A stretch of 30,579 nucleotides of DNA from CAZEGI01 sp964512105 (GCA_964512105.1 CAZEGI010000014.1:1-30579); one strand, 5' to 3'; positions 1 through 7,413 are shown, counted from the stretch's first letter. Numbers and translations are program-made. Notes: generated by a model not told the origin, from the letters alone.

Positions 1-1226
1 ACTTTGTCTAATCCCACCAAACTAACGCCTGTTATGAGTGATGTGTTCATATCCAATGCCCTCAAATCGTCAACATCAAGGTTGTGCACGTTTGTCTTGC
101 CCGTAAGCTGCGTCAGCATCTTCAATTCCTTTACCATCACGTTCACGTAGTTCTCAAACCTCTTGCTCGCTTCCTCGATGTTCAGTTTCTTTCTCAATTC
201 CTTGTTCTGTGTCGTTATCCCTACTGGACATTTTCCAAGATGGCATTGCCCGCACATTATACACCCTATTGAGATCATCGCCCCGGTTGATATACCAACA
301 GCATCTGCTCCTAATGCGAGCGCCTTTGCAACATCAGGACCTGAGCGGATTCCCCCAGAGATTATTATGTTTACCTCATCCCGCAGTTTCATTTCATGCA
401 ATGCGCGATCTGCCTGCACCAATGCCGCTATTGTTGGAATTCCCGAGTGTTCTATCCCTACGGCAGGGGCTGCTCCTGTACCGCCCTGCATTCCGTCTAT
501 CGTAATGGCGTCTGCACCCGCTTTCGCAGCGATCTTTACATCATCTGCAACCCTTCCAGGGCTGTACTTCACTATTATCGGAACTTTCCAGTCCGTTATC
601 TCGCGCAACTGGTTGATCTTCAGAGCAAGGTCTTCAGGACCGACAATGTCCATATGTCTCGCAGGACTCAATGCGTCGGTTCCGATAGCAATTCCGCGCA
701 TTTTTGAAATCTCTGCAGTAACCTTCTCACCCATCAGATGCCCGCCCATCCCGGCCTTTGCCCCCTGCCCGATTTTTATCTCTATCGCATCAGAGTTGTT
801 CAGGTATTTTGATGAAACGCCAAATCGTCCGGATGCGTATTGCACTATCAGCTTTTTTGCATACTTCCTTTCCTCAGGAAGCATTCCGCCTTCACCTGTG
901 TTTACGGGTATTCCTGCTCTGCTTGCACCCATCGCGAAAGCTATCTTTGCTTCTTTGCTTATCGAACCGAAACTCATTGCACTCAGCATTATTGGAATCT
1001 CCATCTCAAGTGGTTTCTCTGCAAATCTTGCACCAATTATTGTTTTCGTTTCGCATGGTTCCCTGTAGTTGTCTATAGGCGGCCTTGAAGTCTGGGCGGA
1101 TAAAATAACCAGATCATCAAAGTGCGGCAGCTTTCTCTTTGAACCCATGCCTCTGACTGCGTATTTCCCGGTCTCGGCCTGGTGCTTTATCTCTGCGATA
1201 ACCTCCTTTGACCAGATTTCGTCCAT
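1..1226 (-). CDS. gltB: Glutamate synthase, FMN-binding (central/synthase) domain protein, 3' end cut by window
   Basis: This encodes the synthase half of a split glutamate synthase: an FMN TIM-barrel that would form glutamate from 2-oxoglutarate and ammonia channelled from the amidotransferase subunit. Translation from an ATG at 1226 gives MDEIWSKEV, then a PIMLSAMSFGSIS segment, the barrel motif IDGMQGGTGAAP and, near the truncated end, the 3Fe-4S cysteine motif CGQCHLGKCPVG typical of GltB. The frame stays open to base 1, so the C-terminus lies outside the window. The ATG at 1233 is in another frame and was rejected. The gene starts 7 bases beyond the stop of the GXGXG-domain gene and is the last visible member of that operon. 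The same gene order is known for archaeal glutamate synthase and for GlxBCD/MgsABC-type enzymes, so a product such as N-methylglutamate is possible. Glutamate is more likely given the adjacent amt-glnK. Confidence 0.93.
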   Translation of the reverse strand, partial: MDEIWSKEVIAEIKHQAETGKYAVRGMGSKRKLPHFDDLVILSAQTSRPPIDNYREPCETKTIIGARFAEKPLEMEIPIMLSAMSFGSISKEAKIAFAMGASRAGIPVNTGEGGMLPEERKYAKKLIVQYASGRFGVSSKYLNNSDAIEIKIGQGAKAGMGGHLMGEKVTAEISKMRGIAIGTDALSPARHMDIVGPEDLALKINQLREITDWKVPIIVKYSPGRVADDVKIAAKAGADAITIDGMQGGTGAAPAVGIEHSGIPTIAALVQADRALHEMKLRDEVNIIISGGIRSGPDVAKALALGADAVGISTGAMISIGCIMCGQCHLGKCPVGITTQNKELRKKLNIEEASKRFENYVNVMVKELKMLTQLTGKTNVHNLDVDDLRALDMNTSLITGVSLVGLDK

Positions 1227-1232
1227 TTTGCA

Positions 1233-1892
1233 TCAACCGTAAAACGGCCTGCTTTTTTCAGGCACGATCTTTTTGAATTTTTTTGGATTTGCTTTTATTC
1301 CGTATTTTTTGAATATCACCTGCAATTCTCTCGCATCCTTTTCGTTTATCTTTTCAACCTTTGCATTCTTGCCCAAACTTTTATACTCTCCGCCGAAGTA
1401 TATCGCTCCACCTATTATCGATTCCCCTGAAAATTCCCCTAGGTTTCCAAGCACGATTATCCTGCCCCCCATCATATACAACCCCGTCATGAATTTTGAG
1501 TCACCGCCGACGATGATAGTCCCATTCTTCATTATCTGCCCTGTTCGCGAATTTGTGTTCCCCTTTACGTATAGCGTTCCACCATACATCCCCTGACCTG
1601 CACCATCACCACCATCCCCTTCAATCACGATTTCACCATCTGTCATGTTGTCGCCAGGATACCAGCCAGCACGCCCTTTTATGTGTATCCTTATCCCGTG
1701 AATCATCGAGCCGGCATAATACCCAACATCTCCATCAACTTCAATTTCACAGTTGCCTACTAAACCCGCTGCTATGTAGTGCATTGAATTGACATTTTTC
1801 AGCACGATTTTTTTGTCCGTTGCTGCGTATTTTCTTATGAGTCTGTTTGCATTTCTTGGCGTTTTTCCCGAAAGGTCGATAATGCTTCTCAT
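1233..1892 (-). CDS. Glutamate synthase GXGXG (C-terminal, beta-helix) domain protein
   Basis: This 219-residue protein consists mainly of the right-handed beta-helix that forms the C-terminal domain of bacterial GltB and is a separate gene in archaea. Repeats of the form (hydrophobic)-xG-xxG-xx(M/I)xGG-xI are visible from about residue 45 to 170, for example GNCEIEVDGDVGYYAGSMI and TGLYMMGGRIIVLGNLGEF. The domain has a structural role, tying the amidotransferase to the FMN barrel. The ATG at 1892 overlaps the stop of the amidotransferase gene (ATGA arrangement) and is preceded by a good Shine-Dalgarno-like GAGGGTGG, so the start is secure. The fold also occurs in FwdC, encoded at 16534 in this window, but the partners here make the glutamate synthase assignment clear. 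Confidence 0.92.
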   Translation of the reverse strand: MRSIIDLSGKTPRNANRLIRKYAATDKKIVLKNVNSMHYIAAGLVGNCEIEVDGDVGYYAGSMIHGIRIHIKGRAGWYPGDNMTDGEIVIEGDGGDGAGQGMYGGTLYVKGNTNSRTGQIMKNGTIIVGGDSKFMTGLYMMGGRIIVLGNLGEFSGESIIGGAIYFGGEYKSLGKNAKVEKINEKDARELQVIFKKYGIKANPKKFKKIVPEKSRPFYG

Positions 1893-2776
1893 TTTTCCAC
1901 CCTCAAGACACGAACCTCACCCGATGCTAAAACGTCGATGCTACCATCTTTTGCTATCCTTTCAAGCGCAACCTTCTCTGAAGCAACTGCAAATAATTCA
2001 TTGTCCTCATACACTATGCCTGGCCTTAATCCGAGCTTATCCATTGCAACGCCTATTGCATTGTCCGTTGCTATTATATACGTGAACGGTCCGTCCATCT
2101 CCCTTACGGATTCCTTAAGTGCTTCCTCAAGGCTAAATCCATCCATCAGTTTATCTGCAATGTAGTGTACTATCACCTCTGTGTCGTTGTCCGTGCTGAA
2201 CTTATGCCCCTTCTTCTCAAGTTTACTCCTTAATTTCAAGCAGTTCGTTATCTGCCCGTTGTGGACAACGGTAACATCGGGATAAATGTAACTCTGGAAC
2301 GGATGCGCACGATACCTGTCAACTGCACTTTCTGTGGAAAACCTGACGTGGCCAATGCCATGTGTCCCTTTTTTTTCAATCACGTCAAATTTACTCGCAA
2401 CTTCACTGACACAGCCGATATCCTTTATTATCTCGTATTTCCCACCTCCAAGGACACTTATACCTTCAATGCTGTTCAACTTCCCCACTATGTCACCAAC
2501 ATGGCCGTATGAACTCGAGAATATAGTGTACCTGAAGATTTCCTTTGATAGTTCTTCCTGGTGTTTTATCTCGGCGTCTATTGCGTTGTATATCTCGCTT
2601 TTGTTTTTTAGCACCTCTAAAGTTATCTGGTACTCGTTTGGCCCCAGCTCTAAACCGCCGTAAATTGCAAAGCCAACCGAATCATTTCCCCGGTGCTGCA
2701 GCTGACTCAGCATATCAACCAGCGTCTTTCCAACGCCATTCTCCTTTTTGAAAACAATTCCAGCAATTCCGCACAT
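1889..2776 (-). CDS. Glutamate synthase amidotransferase (class II glutaminase) domain protein
   Basis: This is a class II (Ntn-type) glutamine amidotransferase of 295 residues that would release ammonia from glutamine for the FMN subunit. The protein begins MCGIAGIVF, placing the catalytic cysteine at position 2 after methionine removal. It also contains the family motifs QHRGNDSVG, GIGHVRFST, a VVHNGQITN block and STDNDTEVI. It is the first gene of a three-gene operon (amidotransferase, GXGXG, FMN domain) with 4-base overlap to the next gene. A TATA-like sequence about 25-31 bases upstream of the ATG suggests a leaderless or nearly leaderless mRNA. No NAD(P)H-oxidising small subunit (GltD) is visible; the electron donor could be ferredoxin or a gene beyond base 1. 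Confidence 0.92.
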   Translation of the reverse strand: MCGIAGIVFKKENGVGKTLVDMLSQLQHRGNDSVGFAIYGGLELGPNEYQITLEVLKNKSEIYNAIDAEIKHQEELSKEIFRYTIFSSSYGHVGDIVGKLNSIEGISVLGGGKYEIIKDIGCVSEVASKFDVIEKKGTHGIGHVRFSTESAVDRYRAHPFQSYIYPDVTVVHNGQITNCLKLRSKLEKKGHKFSTDNDTEVIVHYIADKLMDGFSLEEALKESVREMDGPFTYIIATDNAIGVAMDKLGLRPGIVYEDNELFAVASEKVALERIAKDGSIDVLASGEVRVLRVEK

Positions 2777-2797
2777 GATATATATCTCGTATTACAG

Positions 2798-2810
2798 GAA
2801 TATAAACGTA
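2798..2810 (-). promoter_or_regulatory. TATA-like box of the glutamate synthase operon
   Basis: On the minus strand the sequence reads CGTTTATATTCC, with its TATA core (2801-2807) about 25-31 bases upstream of the amidotransferase ATG at 2776. This spacing matches an archaeal TATA box with a start point at or next to the ATG. No Shine-Dalgarno-like sequence lies in between, which agrees with leaderless translation. Inferred from position and composition only. Confidence 0.45.
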
Positions 2811-2874
2811 TAGTTTAAAAAATATAAAAATAAACCACATTAAGTTTAAAAAATAAAACAAATTTTGATAAAAA

Positions 2875-3006
2875 TTACTTATATGGTTTATTATTTCTAC
2901 TATTTCTATATCTACCCCCCTTACCCTTCTTCACCTTTTTCACCACCTTTTTACTGCTCACAAACCGAATGCTTGTCGACGGCCAGACGCATTCTATCAT
3001 CTCCAT
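2875..3006 (-). CDS. Small basic hypothetical protein (43 aa)
   Basis: This short ORF follows the cysteine-containing small gene by 2 bases. Its ATG has an excellent Shine-Dalgarno-like GGAGG ending 5 bases upstream, formed by the last codons of the preceding gene. The product starts MEMIECVWPST and ends in a strongly basic tail rich in Lys, Arg, Gly and Asn (VVKKVKKGKGGRYRN). No known family is recognised. It may be a real small nucleic-acid-binding or ribosome-associated protein co-transcribed with amt-glnK, or a chance ORF running into A-rich DNA. The A/G-rich codons of the second half resemble low-complexity sequence, which lowers confidence. Confidence 0.35.
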   Translation of the reverse strand: MEMIECVWPSTSIRFVSSKKVVKKVKKGKGGRYRNSRNNKPYK

Positions 3007-3008
3007 TT

Positions 3009-3182
3009 TTACCTCCAGTAACGCATGGTGTCGCTGCCCGTGTAGGACATGTAACATGAATCGAACTTGTTAATCTTGCATGCGAAAATTGTCTCTGAAT
3101 TGTCATTCTTCCTAAGCTCAAAACTGTCGCAGTTTTTACAGTATCTCTCCATCAGTTCGACCATACCAATCAGTGATTTCAT
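3009..3182 (-). CDS. Small cysteine-containing (zinc-ribbon-like) protein in the amt-glnK operon (57 aa)
   Basis: An ATG at 3182, 4 bases after the glnK stop and preceded by GGGGTGAGG, opens a 57-residue frame. The product contains YCKNCDSF and two further cysteines (FACKI and DSCYM), spaced as in a small CxxC...C...C metal-binding domain. It ends MRYWR. The position directly behind glnK, the ribosome binding site and the cysteine pattern all support a real gene that would be co-transcribed with amt and glnK. It might sense or bind a metal or simply have a structural zinc. I recognise no family and assign no function. It is too short for many gene finders and could be missed in routine annotation. 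Confidence 0.6.
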   Translation of the reverse strand: MKSLIGMVELMERYCKNCDSFELRKNDNSETIFACKINKFDSCYMSYTGSDTMRYWR

Positions 3183-3186
3183 ATCC

Positions 3187-3585
3187 TCACCCCATCATAC
3201 TTAAAATTTCCCCCCTCTTCTTGTCCGAAACGTGCTTACTAATCCCACCAATGGCGTCAGGTCCGCGTTCACCCGTTCGTATCCTCACGCATTCCTCAAG
3301 CGGTAGCACAAAAATCTTTCCGTCGCCCATGTAGTCTGTCCTTGCACCGCGGATTATCGCCTCAATTGTTGGTTCAACAAAATCCTCGTTGACCGCTATC
3401 TCGATTCTGATTTTTGGCAGCAGGTTTACCTCGTTGCTCACTGCCCTGAATATCTCAGTAAAGCCCTTCTGCTCTCCGCAACCACGTATCCGTGTGACTG
3501 ACATCCTGTAAACTTCCGCTTTGTACAACTCTTTTTTCACTTCCTTGAAACGCTCCGGTTTTACATACGCGATTATCAGTTTCAT
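3187..3585 (-). CDS. glnK: PII family nitrogen regulatory protein GlnK
   Basis: This is a PII signal protein of 132 residues that senses ATP/ADP and 2-oxoglutarate and blocks the ammonium channel. The sequence has the ferredoxin-like start MKLIIAYVKPERFKEVK, a T-loop region (GCGEQKGFTEIFRAVSNEVNLLPK) read across residues 36-58, GARTDYMGDGKIFVLP and the C-terminal RIRTGERGPDAI nucleotide-binding signature. By alignment to the E. coli T-loop, the uridylylated Tyr51 position is Asn here, so control by uridylylation is not expected. The ATG follows the amt stop by 9 bases and has GAGGTGA as ribosome binding site. Linkage to amt is the classic arrangement and points to direct regulation of that channel. 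Confidence 0.96.
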   Translation of the reverse strand: MKLIIAYVKPERFKEVKKELYKAEVYRMSVTRIRGCGEQKGFTEIFRAVSNEVNLLPKIRIEIAVNEDFVEPTIEAIIRGARTDYMGDGKIFVLPLEECVRIRTGERGPDAIGGISKHVSDKKRGEILSMMG

Positions 3586-3594
3586 CGTGTCACC

Positions 3595-4917
3595 TCAGCT
3601 TGGTATCTCCATGTCTGGGTAGGCTTCCTCCCCGTGCTGTGTGAGGTCCAAACCTATGATCTCTTCCTCTTTTCTTACCCTCAGACCTATTGTCCAATCA
3701 AGCACCTTCAATATCAATGCGGTCATAATGACTGCATATGCAATGACTGCAATCACCGCAATCAGCTGCGTTACCACCAATGAGGAGTTGCCTGCCAGCA
3801 GACCATCCGCTCCTGCAGAGTTTATCGCCTTCTGTGCAAATACTCCAGTCAACAATGCACCGGTTATCCCACCTATACCATGACAACCCAAGACATCTAA
3901 AGAGTCGTCTATGTTCGTTTGTGTTTTCACCAATACGATTGCAGTGTAACAAACAACACCAGCTATCGCTCCAATCACTATCGCTGCCAGCGGGCTTACA
4001 AATCCCGAAGCAGGCGTTATCGCAACAAGCCCACAGACCGCACCGGTTGCAATTCCCAGTCCGCTTGGTTTTTTGGAATGAATCCAGCTTGCACTCATCC
4101 ATGAAAGTGCTGCAGCTGCAGCTGCGGTGTTTGTTACAACGAATGCGTTCGCTGCTAGACCATTAGCACCAAGCGCACTTCCTGCGTTGAAACCAAACCA
4201 CCCAAACCAAAGCAGCGCGGCTCCAAGGATTGCCATCGTGATGTCGTGTGGTCTTATGTCGCTGCCTGAGTTCAATTCCAATCTACGACCGATGATAACT
4301 GCAGAGATGAGTGCAGATATCCCTGCCGTTATGTGAACAACGGTTCCACCAGCAAAGTCTATCGCTCCGAGGTGTTTTATCCAGCCGCCAACACCCCATA
4401 CCCAGTGCGCAACAGGGTTGTAAACAAACATTGCCCACAACAGTATGAATGCGATAAACGATGAAAATTTCATCCTGTCTGCGAATGAACCAATAATCAA
4501 CGCCGGTGTGATTATCGCAAACATCGCCTGAAATATCATGAATGCCAGCTCTGGGATCGTTGAACTGTAATCTGGATTTGGCTGCATTCCAACTCCTGAA
4601 AGTCCTGCCCACTTGAGGCTTCCTATAAAACCACCGATATCCGGACCAAACGACATTGAATAACCAACCAAAACCCACTCCACACTAATCAACGCCACGA
4701 TTACAAAGCTCTGCGTTATAATGGAAAGTGCGTTCTTTTTTCTGACCATCCCGCCGTAGAAGAACCCAACCGCGGGTGTCATTAATAAAACCAAGGCTGC
4801 AGCGGACAGAACCCATGCGGTATCTCCTGTGTCTACTTTTGCTTCCTGCGCTGCTGCTGGGGGAATTAACATTGATAGTATAACAAGTACTATGCCCATC
4901 CTTGTTTTTTTATCCAT
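3595..4917 (-). CDS. amt: Ammonium transporter Amt
   Basis: This is an Amt/Rh-type ammonium channel of about 440 residues. An N-terminal signal peptide (MGIVLVILSMLIPPAAAQ) is followed by the conserved GDTAWVLSAAALVLLMTPAVGF start of the mature protein, FFYGGMVRKKN, the central AHWVWG and DFAGGTVVHI motifs and FGFNAGSAL. The family's 11 membrane helices are readily seen. Two in-frame ATGs are possible, at 4923 and 4917. The Shine-Dalgarno-like GAGGTGA abuts the first ATG but lies 6 bases before the second, so I chose 4917 (MDKKTRMG). It is first in the amt-glnK-small gene operon. Together with the neighbouring glutamate synthase it forms an ammonium uptake and assimilation cluster. Confidence 0.95.
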   Translation of the reverse strand: MDKKTRMGIVLVILSMLIPPAAAQEAKVDTGDTAWVLSAAALVLLMTPAVGFFYGGMVRKKNALSIITQSFVIVALISVEWVLVGYSMSFGPDIGGFIGSLKWAGLSGVGMQPNPDYSSTIPELAFMIFQAMFAIITPALIIGSFADRMKFSSFIAFILLWAMFVYNPVAHWVWGVGGWIKHLGAIDFAGGTVVHITAGISALISAVIIGRRLELNSGSDIRPHDITMAILGAALLWFGWFGFNAGSALGANGLAANAFVVTNTAAAAAALSWMSASWIHSKKPSGLGIATGAVCGLVAITPASGFVSPLAAIVIGAIAGVVCYTAIVLVKTQTNIDDSLDVLGCHGIGGITGALLTGVFAQKAINSAGADGLLAGNSSLVVTQLIAVIAVIAYAVIMTALILKVLDWTIGLRVRKEEEIIGLDLTQHGEEAYPDMEIPS

Positions 4918-4923
4918 CAACAT

Positions 4924-5070
4924 TCACCTCTGCATCTTTTACCATGAGCAAAACCTCGTATGGGGTTTTCATTATTATTGTCCATACACTACAATTTTGC
5001 CTAACTTTTTCAAATTTTTTTGCTGAAATTTCCATTTTACAATATAAATAGTGCATAACTTATATAAATA
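4924..5070 (-). promoter_or_regulatory. Leader and promoter region of amt, with hairpin, short upstream ORF and two TATA-like boxes
   Basis: Two TATA-like sequences on the minus strand (at 5041-5050 and 5061-5070) would place transcription starts about 90-125 bases before amt, giving an unusually long leader compared with other genes here. The leader holds an inverted repeat (arms 4950-4955 and 4964-4969, 6 bp, 8-base loop). It also holds a 20-codon upstream ORF from ATG at 4972 that ends at TAA 4910-4912, overlapping the amt start codon. Whether either element is functional is unknown. No methanogen NrpR-type operator (GGAA-N6-TTCC) was found. Confidence 0.35.
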
Positions 5071-5138
5071 CTTATCATTTTTTTGATGATTTTTTTAATA
5101 AATCCAAGATTTTATATAGAAATCCTCACGTATCCATA

Positions 5139-5191
5139 AAGTTTAAAAAATACAAAAATACAGAATAACTGTTTATAAAATAAACAAAAAA
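5139..5191 (-). terminator. Oligo-T tracts and inverted repeat downstream of nadE
   Basis: Reading the minus strand past the nadE stop there are several runs of five to six T. There is also a perfect inverted repeat GTTTAT-AAA-ATAAAC (5171-5185). Archaeal intrinsic termination relies on such oligo-U tracts, so this is a likely end for the nadE transcript. The AT-rich element at 5139-5160 resembles others at 2812 and 2842. Confidence 0.4.
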
Positions 5192-5201
5192 TGCAGCATA
5201 C

Positions 5202-5993
5202 CTACAACTTAACTATCCTCGGCATTTCGCGCTTATGCGCGCTAGAATCAATTCGTCTCTTTATTTTTATAATATCGCCGATATTCCGATCCAGTTTTTT
5301 CGCGGTTTCGGCAACAGATAGTTTTTTGTTGACAAGGCAGTACAGCGTTTTGTCAAGTGTTCCATAATCCATCCCTATCTCCGCTTCGTCCGTTTGCCCT
5401 CTCCACAAGCCCGCCGTAGGAATTTTTTCGCGTATCCGTTTCGGCACTTCAAGATATTCGGCAAGTTCCCTCACCTGCGTTTTGTACAAGTCACCTATCG
5501 GAAGAAAATCAACGCCCGCATCCCCGTATTTCGTGCAGTATCCGAGCAGAATCTCACTCCTGTTACCCGTTCCCAGAACCAACCTGTTGTCAAGATTCGC
5601 GGTAAGATAAAGCAGCATCATCCGAACGCGAGCCTTAACGTTTCCAAGCGATATTTTCTTATTTTTATTGTCAAACTCTGCAAAGGGAAAATCTTCGTTT
5701 ACTGAAGCCCATATGCCCTCGATCTTTACTATCTCGTATTCAATTCCCAGTTTTTTTGCCAAGCCCTCAGCATTCTTGATGTCTTTTTTATCCGTAATCT
5801 CGTCTGGCATTATCAATGCCGTAGTGTCAACAACCCCGCTCGCAAGCGTTGCAACTACTGCAGAATCCACTCCTCCGCTGAGGCCTACGACAACACCCTT
5901 CGCGCCCGCTTCATCCACCTTTTTTCTTATCGCATTCTGGATTTTCTTTACGTGTTGCGCGAGTTTTTTATCACCAAGTCTTAATTCGTTCAT
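5202..5993 (-). CDS. nadE: Ammonia-dependent NAD+ synthetase
   Basis: This enzyme makes NAD+ from nicotinic acid adenine dinucleotide, ATP and ammonia. The 263-residue length fits the ammonia-dependent form, and no glutaminase domain is present. The N-type ATP pyrophosphatase P-loop is seen as GLSGGVDSAVVATL (residues 38-50), followed by VKARVRMMLLY, GTGNRSEILLGY and FLPIGDLYKTQV motifs. The ATG at 5993 is chosen because the divergent MobA-like gene starts only 39 bases away. The use of free ammonia fits the neighbouring ammonium uptake genes, though the linkage may be incidental. Confidence 0.95.
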   Translation of the reverse strand: MNELRLGDKKLAQHVKKIQNAIRKKVDEAGAKGVVVGLSGGVDSAVVATLASGVVDTTALIMPDEITDKKDIKNAEGLAKKLGIEYEIVKIEGIWASVNEDFPFAEFDNKNKKISLGNVKARVRMMLLYLTANLDNRLVLGTGNRSEILLGYCTKYGDAGVDFLPIGDLYKTQVRELAEYLEVPKRIREKIPTAGLWRGQTDEAEIGMDYGTLDKTLYCLVNKKLSVAETAKKLDRNIGDIIKIKRRIDSSAHKREMPRIVKL

Positions 5994-6032
5994 CTCATTA
6001 TATTCTAAAGTTGGATTAATAAGAATAACAAA
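5994..6032. promoter_or_regulatory. Short divergent promoter region between nadE and the MobA-like gene
   Basis: Only 39 AT-rich bases separate the two divergent start codons. A TATTATATTCTAAAG-like segment sits roughly 25-35 bases before the plus-strand ATG at 6033, consistent with an archaeal TATA box and a leaderless mRNA. No clear Shine-Dalgarno sequence precedes the plus-strand gene. Confidence 0.35.
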
Positions 6033-6608
6033 ATGGAAGCACTAATGCTCATGGGCGTCAGCACGAGAATCAAAGACAAGCCATTCGTGAAAATTGACGG
6101 GAAGGAATTATTTCTCCATGGTTATGCAACACTAAGAAAAATTTTCGATTCCATTATAATCGTTTATGAGAAAAATAAAATTTTAAAAAATAAACTAAAA
6201 AAATACCCCATAAAAAAAATCCCAGAAAATCACGAAATAGGGCCTCTTGGCGGAATCTACGAGGGAATGAAACACTGCACCGGGGAATACGTTTTCGTGA
6301 ATGCATGCGACATGCCCTTTCTGAATCCCGACGTGATAAAATTCCTTTATAAAAATACAAAGAAGGATGGCATAGTACCCAGACACAAAAACGGCCAAAT
6401 TGAGCCGCTGCATGCGTTTTATAGGCGTGAGAAAATTCTAAAAATTTTTAATAAAATAAAAGGAAGAAGCATAAAAGACATGTTGGCCCTTCTCGACATC
6501 CACTACATATCCACAGAAAAATTAAGAAACCTCGACCCGGAACTTCTGACGTTCAGAAATTTAAATACACGAGAGGATATACTTGAGTTTCATAAAACAA
6601 AAAAGTGA
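6033..6608 (+). CDS. mobA: MobA-like molybdenum cofactor guanylyltransferase
   Basis: This is a nucleotidyltransferase of 191 residues, most like MobA, which adds GMP to molybdopterin to give the guanine dinucleotide cofactor used by enzymes such as formylmethanofuran dehydrogenase. The N-terminal nucleotide loop LMGVSTRIKDKPFVKIDGK corresponds to the usual LAGGxSxRMGxDK but has lost one glycine. The rest is well conserved: GPLGGIYEGMKH, the metal-binding block VNACDMPFLNP, and a C-terminal PLHAFYRRE plus DINTRED-like ending (NLNTREDIL). The gene overlaps the following cooC by 4 bases, so a Mo/W cofactor gene and a nickel insertase are co-transcribed. A cobinamide guanylyltransferase role is less likely given the overall motif set. 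Confidence 0.82.
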   Translation: MEALMLMGVSTRIKDKPFVKIDGKELFLHGYATLRKIFDSIIIVYEKNKILKNKLKKYPIKKIPENHEIGPLGGIYEGMKHCTGEYVFVNACDMPFLNPDVIKFLYKNTKKDGIVPRHKNGQIEPLHAFYRREKILKIFNKIKGRSIKDMLALLDIHYISTEKLRNLDPELLTFRNLNTREDILEFHKTKK

Positions 6609-7345
6609 AAATCGCAATAACAGGCAAGGGCGGAGTCGGAAAAACAACGATTGCTGCTGAGTTATGCAGAATCCTTGCAGCAGACGGAAAAAAAGTCCTC
6701 GCAGTAGATGCAGACCCAAGTTTGAATCTGACATCGATGTTTGGTGCAGAGGGGGGTAAACCACTCACCGAAATAAAGGAACTTGTGGGGCGCGCGAGGC
6801 TCCCCAACGGTCTGGTAAAACTGAATCCCGATGTCAAGGATATGATTAAAAATTACTCCAAAAAAATAAACAAAAATTTAAGTTTGTTGGTTGTCGGTTC
6901 AGTCAAGGCTGCGGGTTCCGGTTGCATGTGCCCCGAATATTCGCTGCTACGCGCGATTCTCCAGGAAATCGTTCTTTCGGGAAATGAGTTTGTTGTCATA
7001 GACATGGTTGCGGGTCTCGAGCCGATGAGCCGCGGCACGATAAAGGGGATTGATGCGGTTTTGGTCATCACGGAGCCGAGCAAAAATTCGATGTATGTCG
7101 CGGAAAGGATTGTCAACTTATCTCGCGAATTAGGAATAAAAAATCTGCTGGTTGTTGGGAACAAAATAAAGGACAACGAGGAATCGAAGTTTCTTGATAA
7201 ACTGAAGGTATTCCATTCGATTCCCTACGACAAGAACGTCAGAAAAAAATCCATGAAAAATCTGCCGCTGGAAGGCACGGAATTCCATGATTCTGTTGCG
7301 GAATTGTACGAAAAAATGAGTGGCGTCCGCCCTAAAATGGGGTAA
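6605..7345 (+). CDS. cooC: CooC-family nickel-insertion ATPase (copy 1)
   Basis: This is a MinD/SIMIBI-class ATPase that helps load nickel into CO dehydrogenase. The deviant Walker A motif GKGGVGKTT lies at residues 7-15, a VLAVDADPSLNLT switch at 31-43, and the CooC metal-binding CxC pair at Cys107 and Cys109 within GCMCPEYSLLRAIL. It is followed by FVVIDMVAGLEPMSRGT. The length of 246 residues is normal. Translation starts at GTG 6605, which overlaps the TGA of the MobA-like gene. It lies just upstream of the CODH operon, which carries a second cooC at 11234. The two may serve different nickel sites (cluster C and the A-cluster), but this is inference. Confidence 0.9.
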   Translation: MKIAITGKGGVGKTTIAAELCRILAADGKKVLAVDADPSLNLTSMFGAEGGKPLTEIKELVGRARLPNGLVKLNPDVKDMIKNYSKKINKNLSLLVVGSVKAAGSGCMCPEYSLLRAILQEIVLSGNEFVVIDMVAGLEPMSRGTIKGIDAVLVITEPSKNSMYVAERIVNLSRELGIKNLLVVGNKIKDNEESKFLDKLKVFHSIPYDKNVRKKSMKNLPLEGTEFHDSVAELYEKMSGVRPKMG

Positions 7346-7413
7346 ACTGATTCCCTTAAAAAAGTAACATTTGTAAACCAGTTATCCGGACTGCCTTTAT
7401 GGTCAAAATTACC

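Noticed and set aside
163..1068. Open frame of 301 codons on the plus strand over the FMN glutamate synthase gene
   Set aside because: It lies opposite a clearly recognised gene, its product has no recognisable motif, and the minus-strand frame contains the GltB cysteine and barrel motifs.
4924..5201. NrpR-type nitrogen operator (GGAA-N6-TTCC) upstream of amt
   Set aside because: No such pair was found in this spacer or upstream of the glutamate synthase operon.
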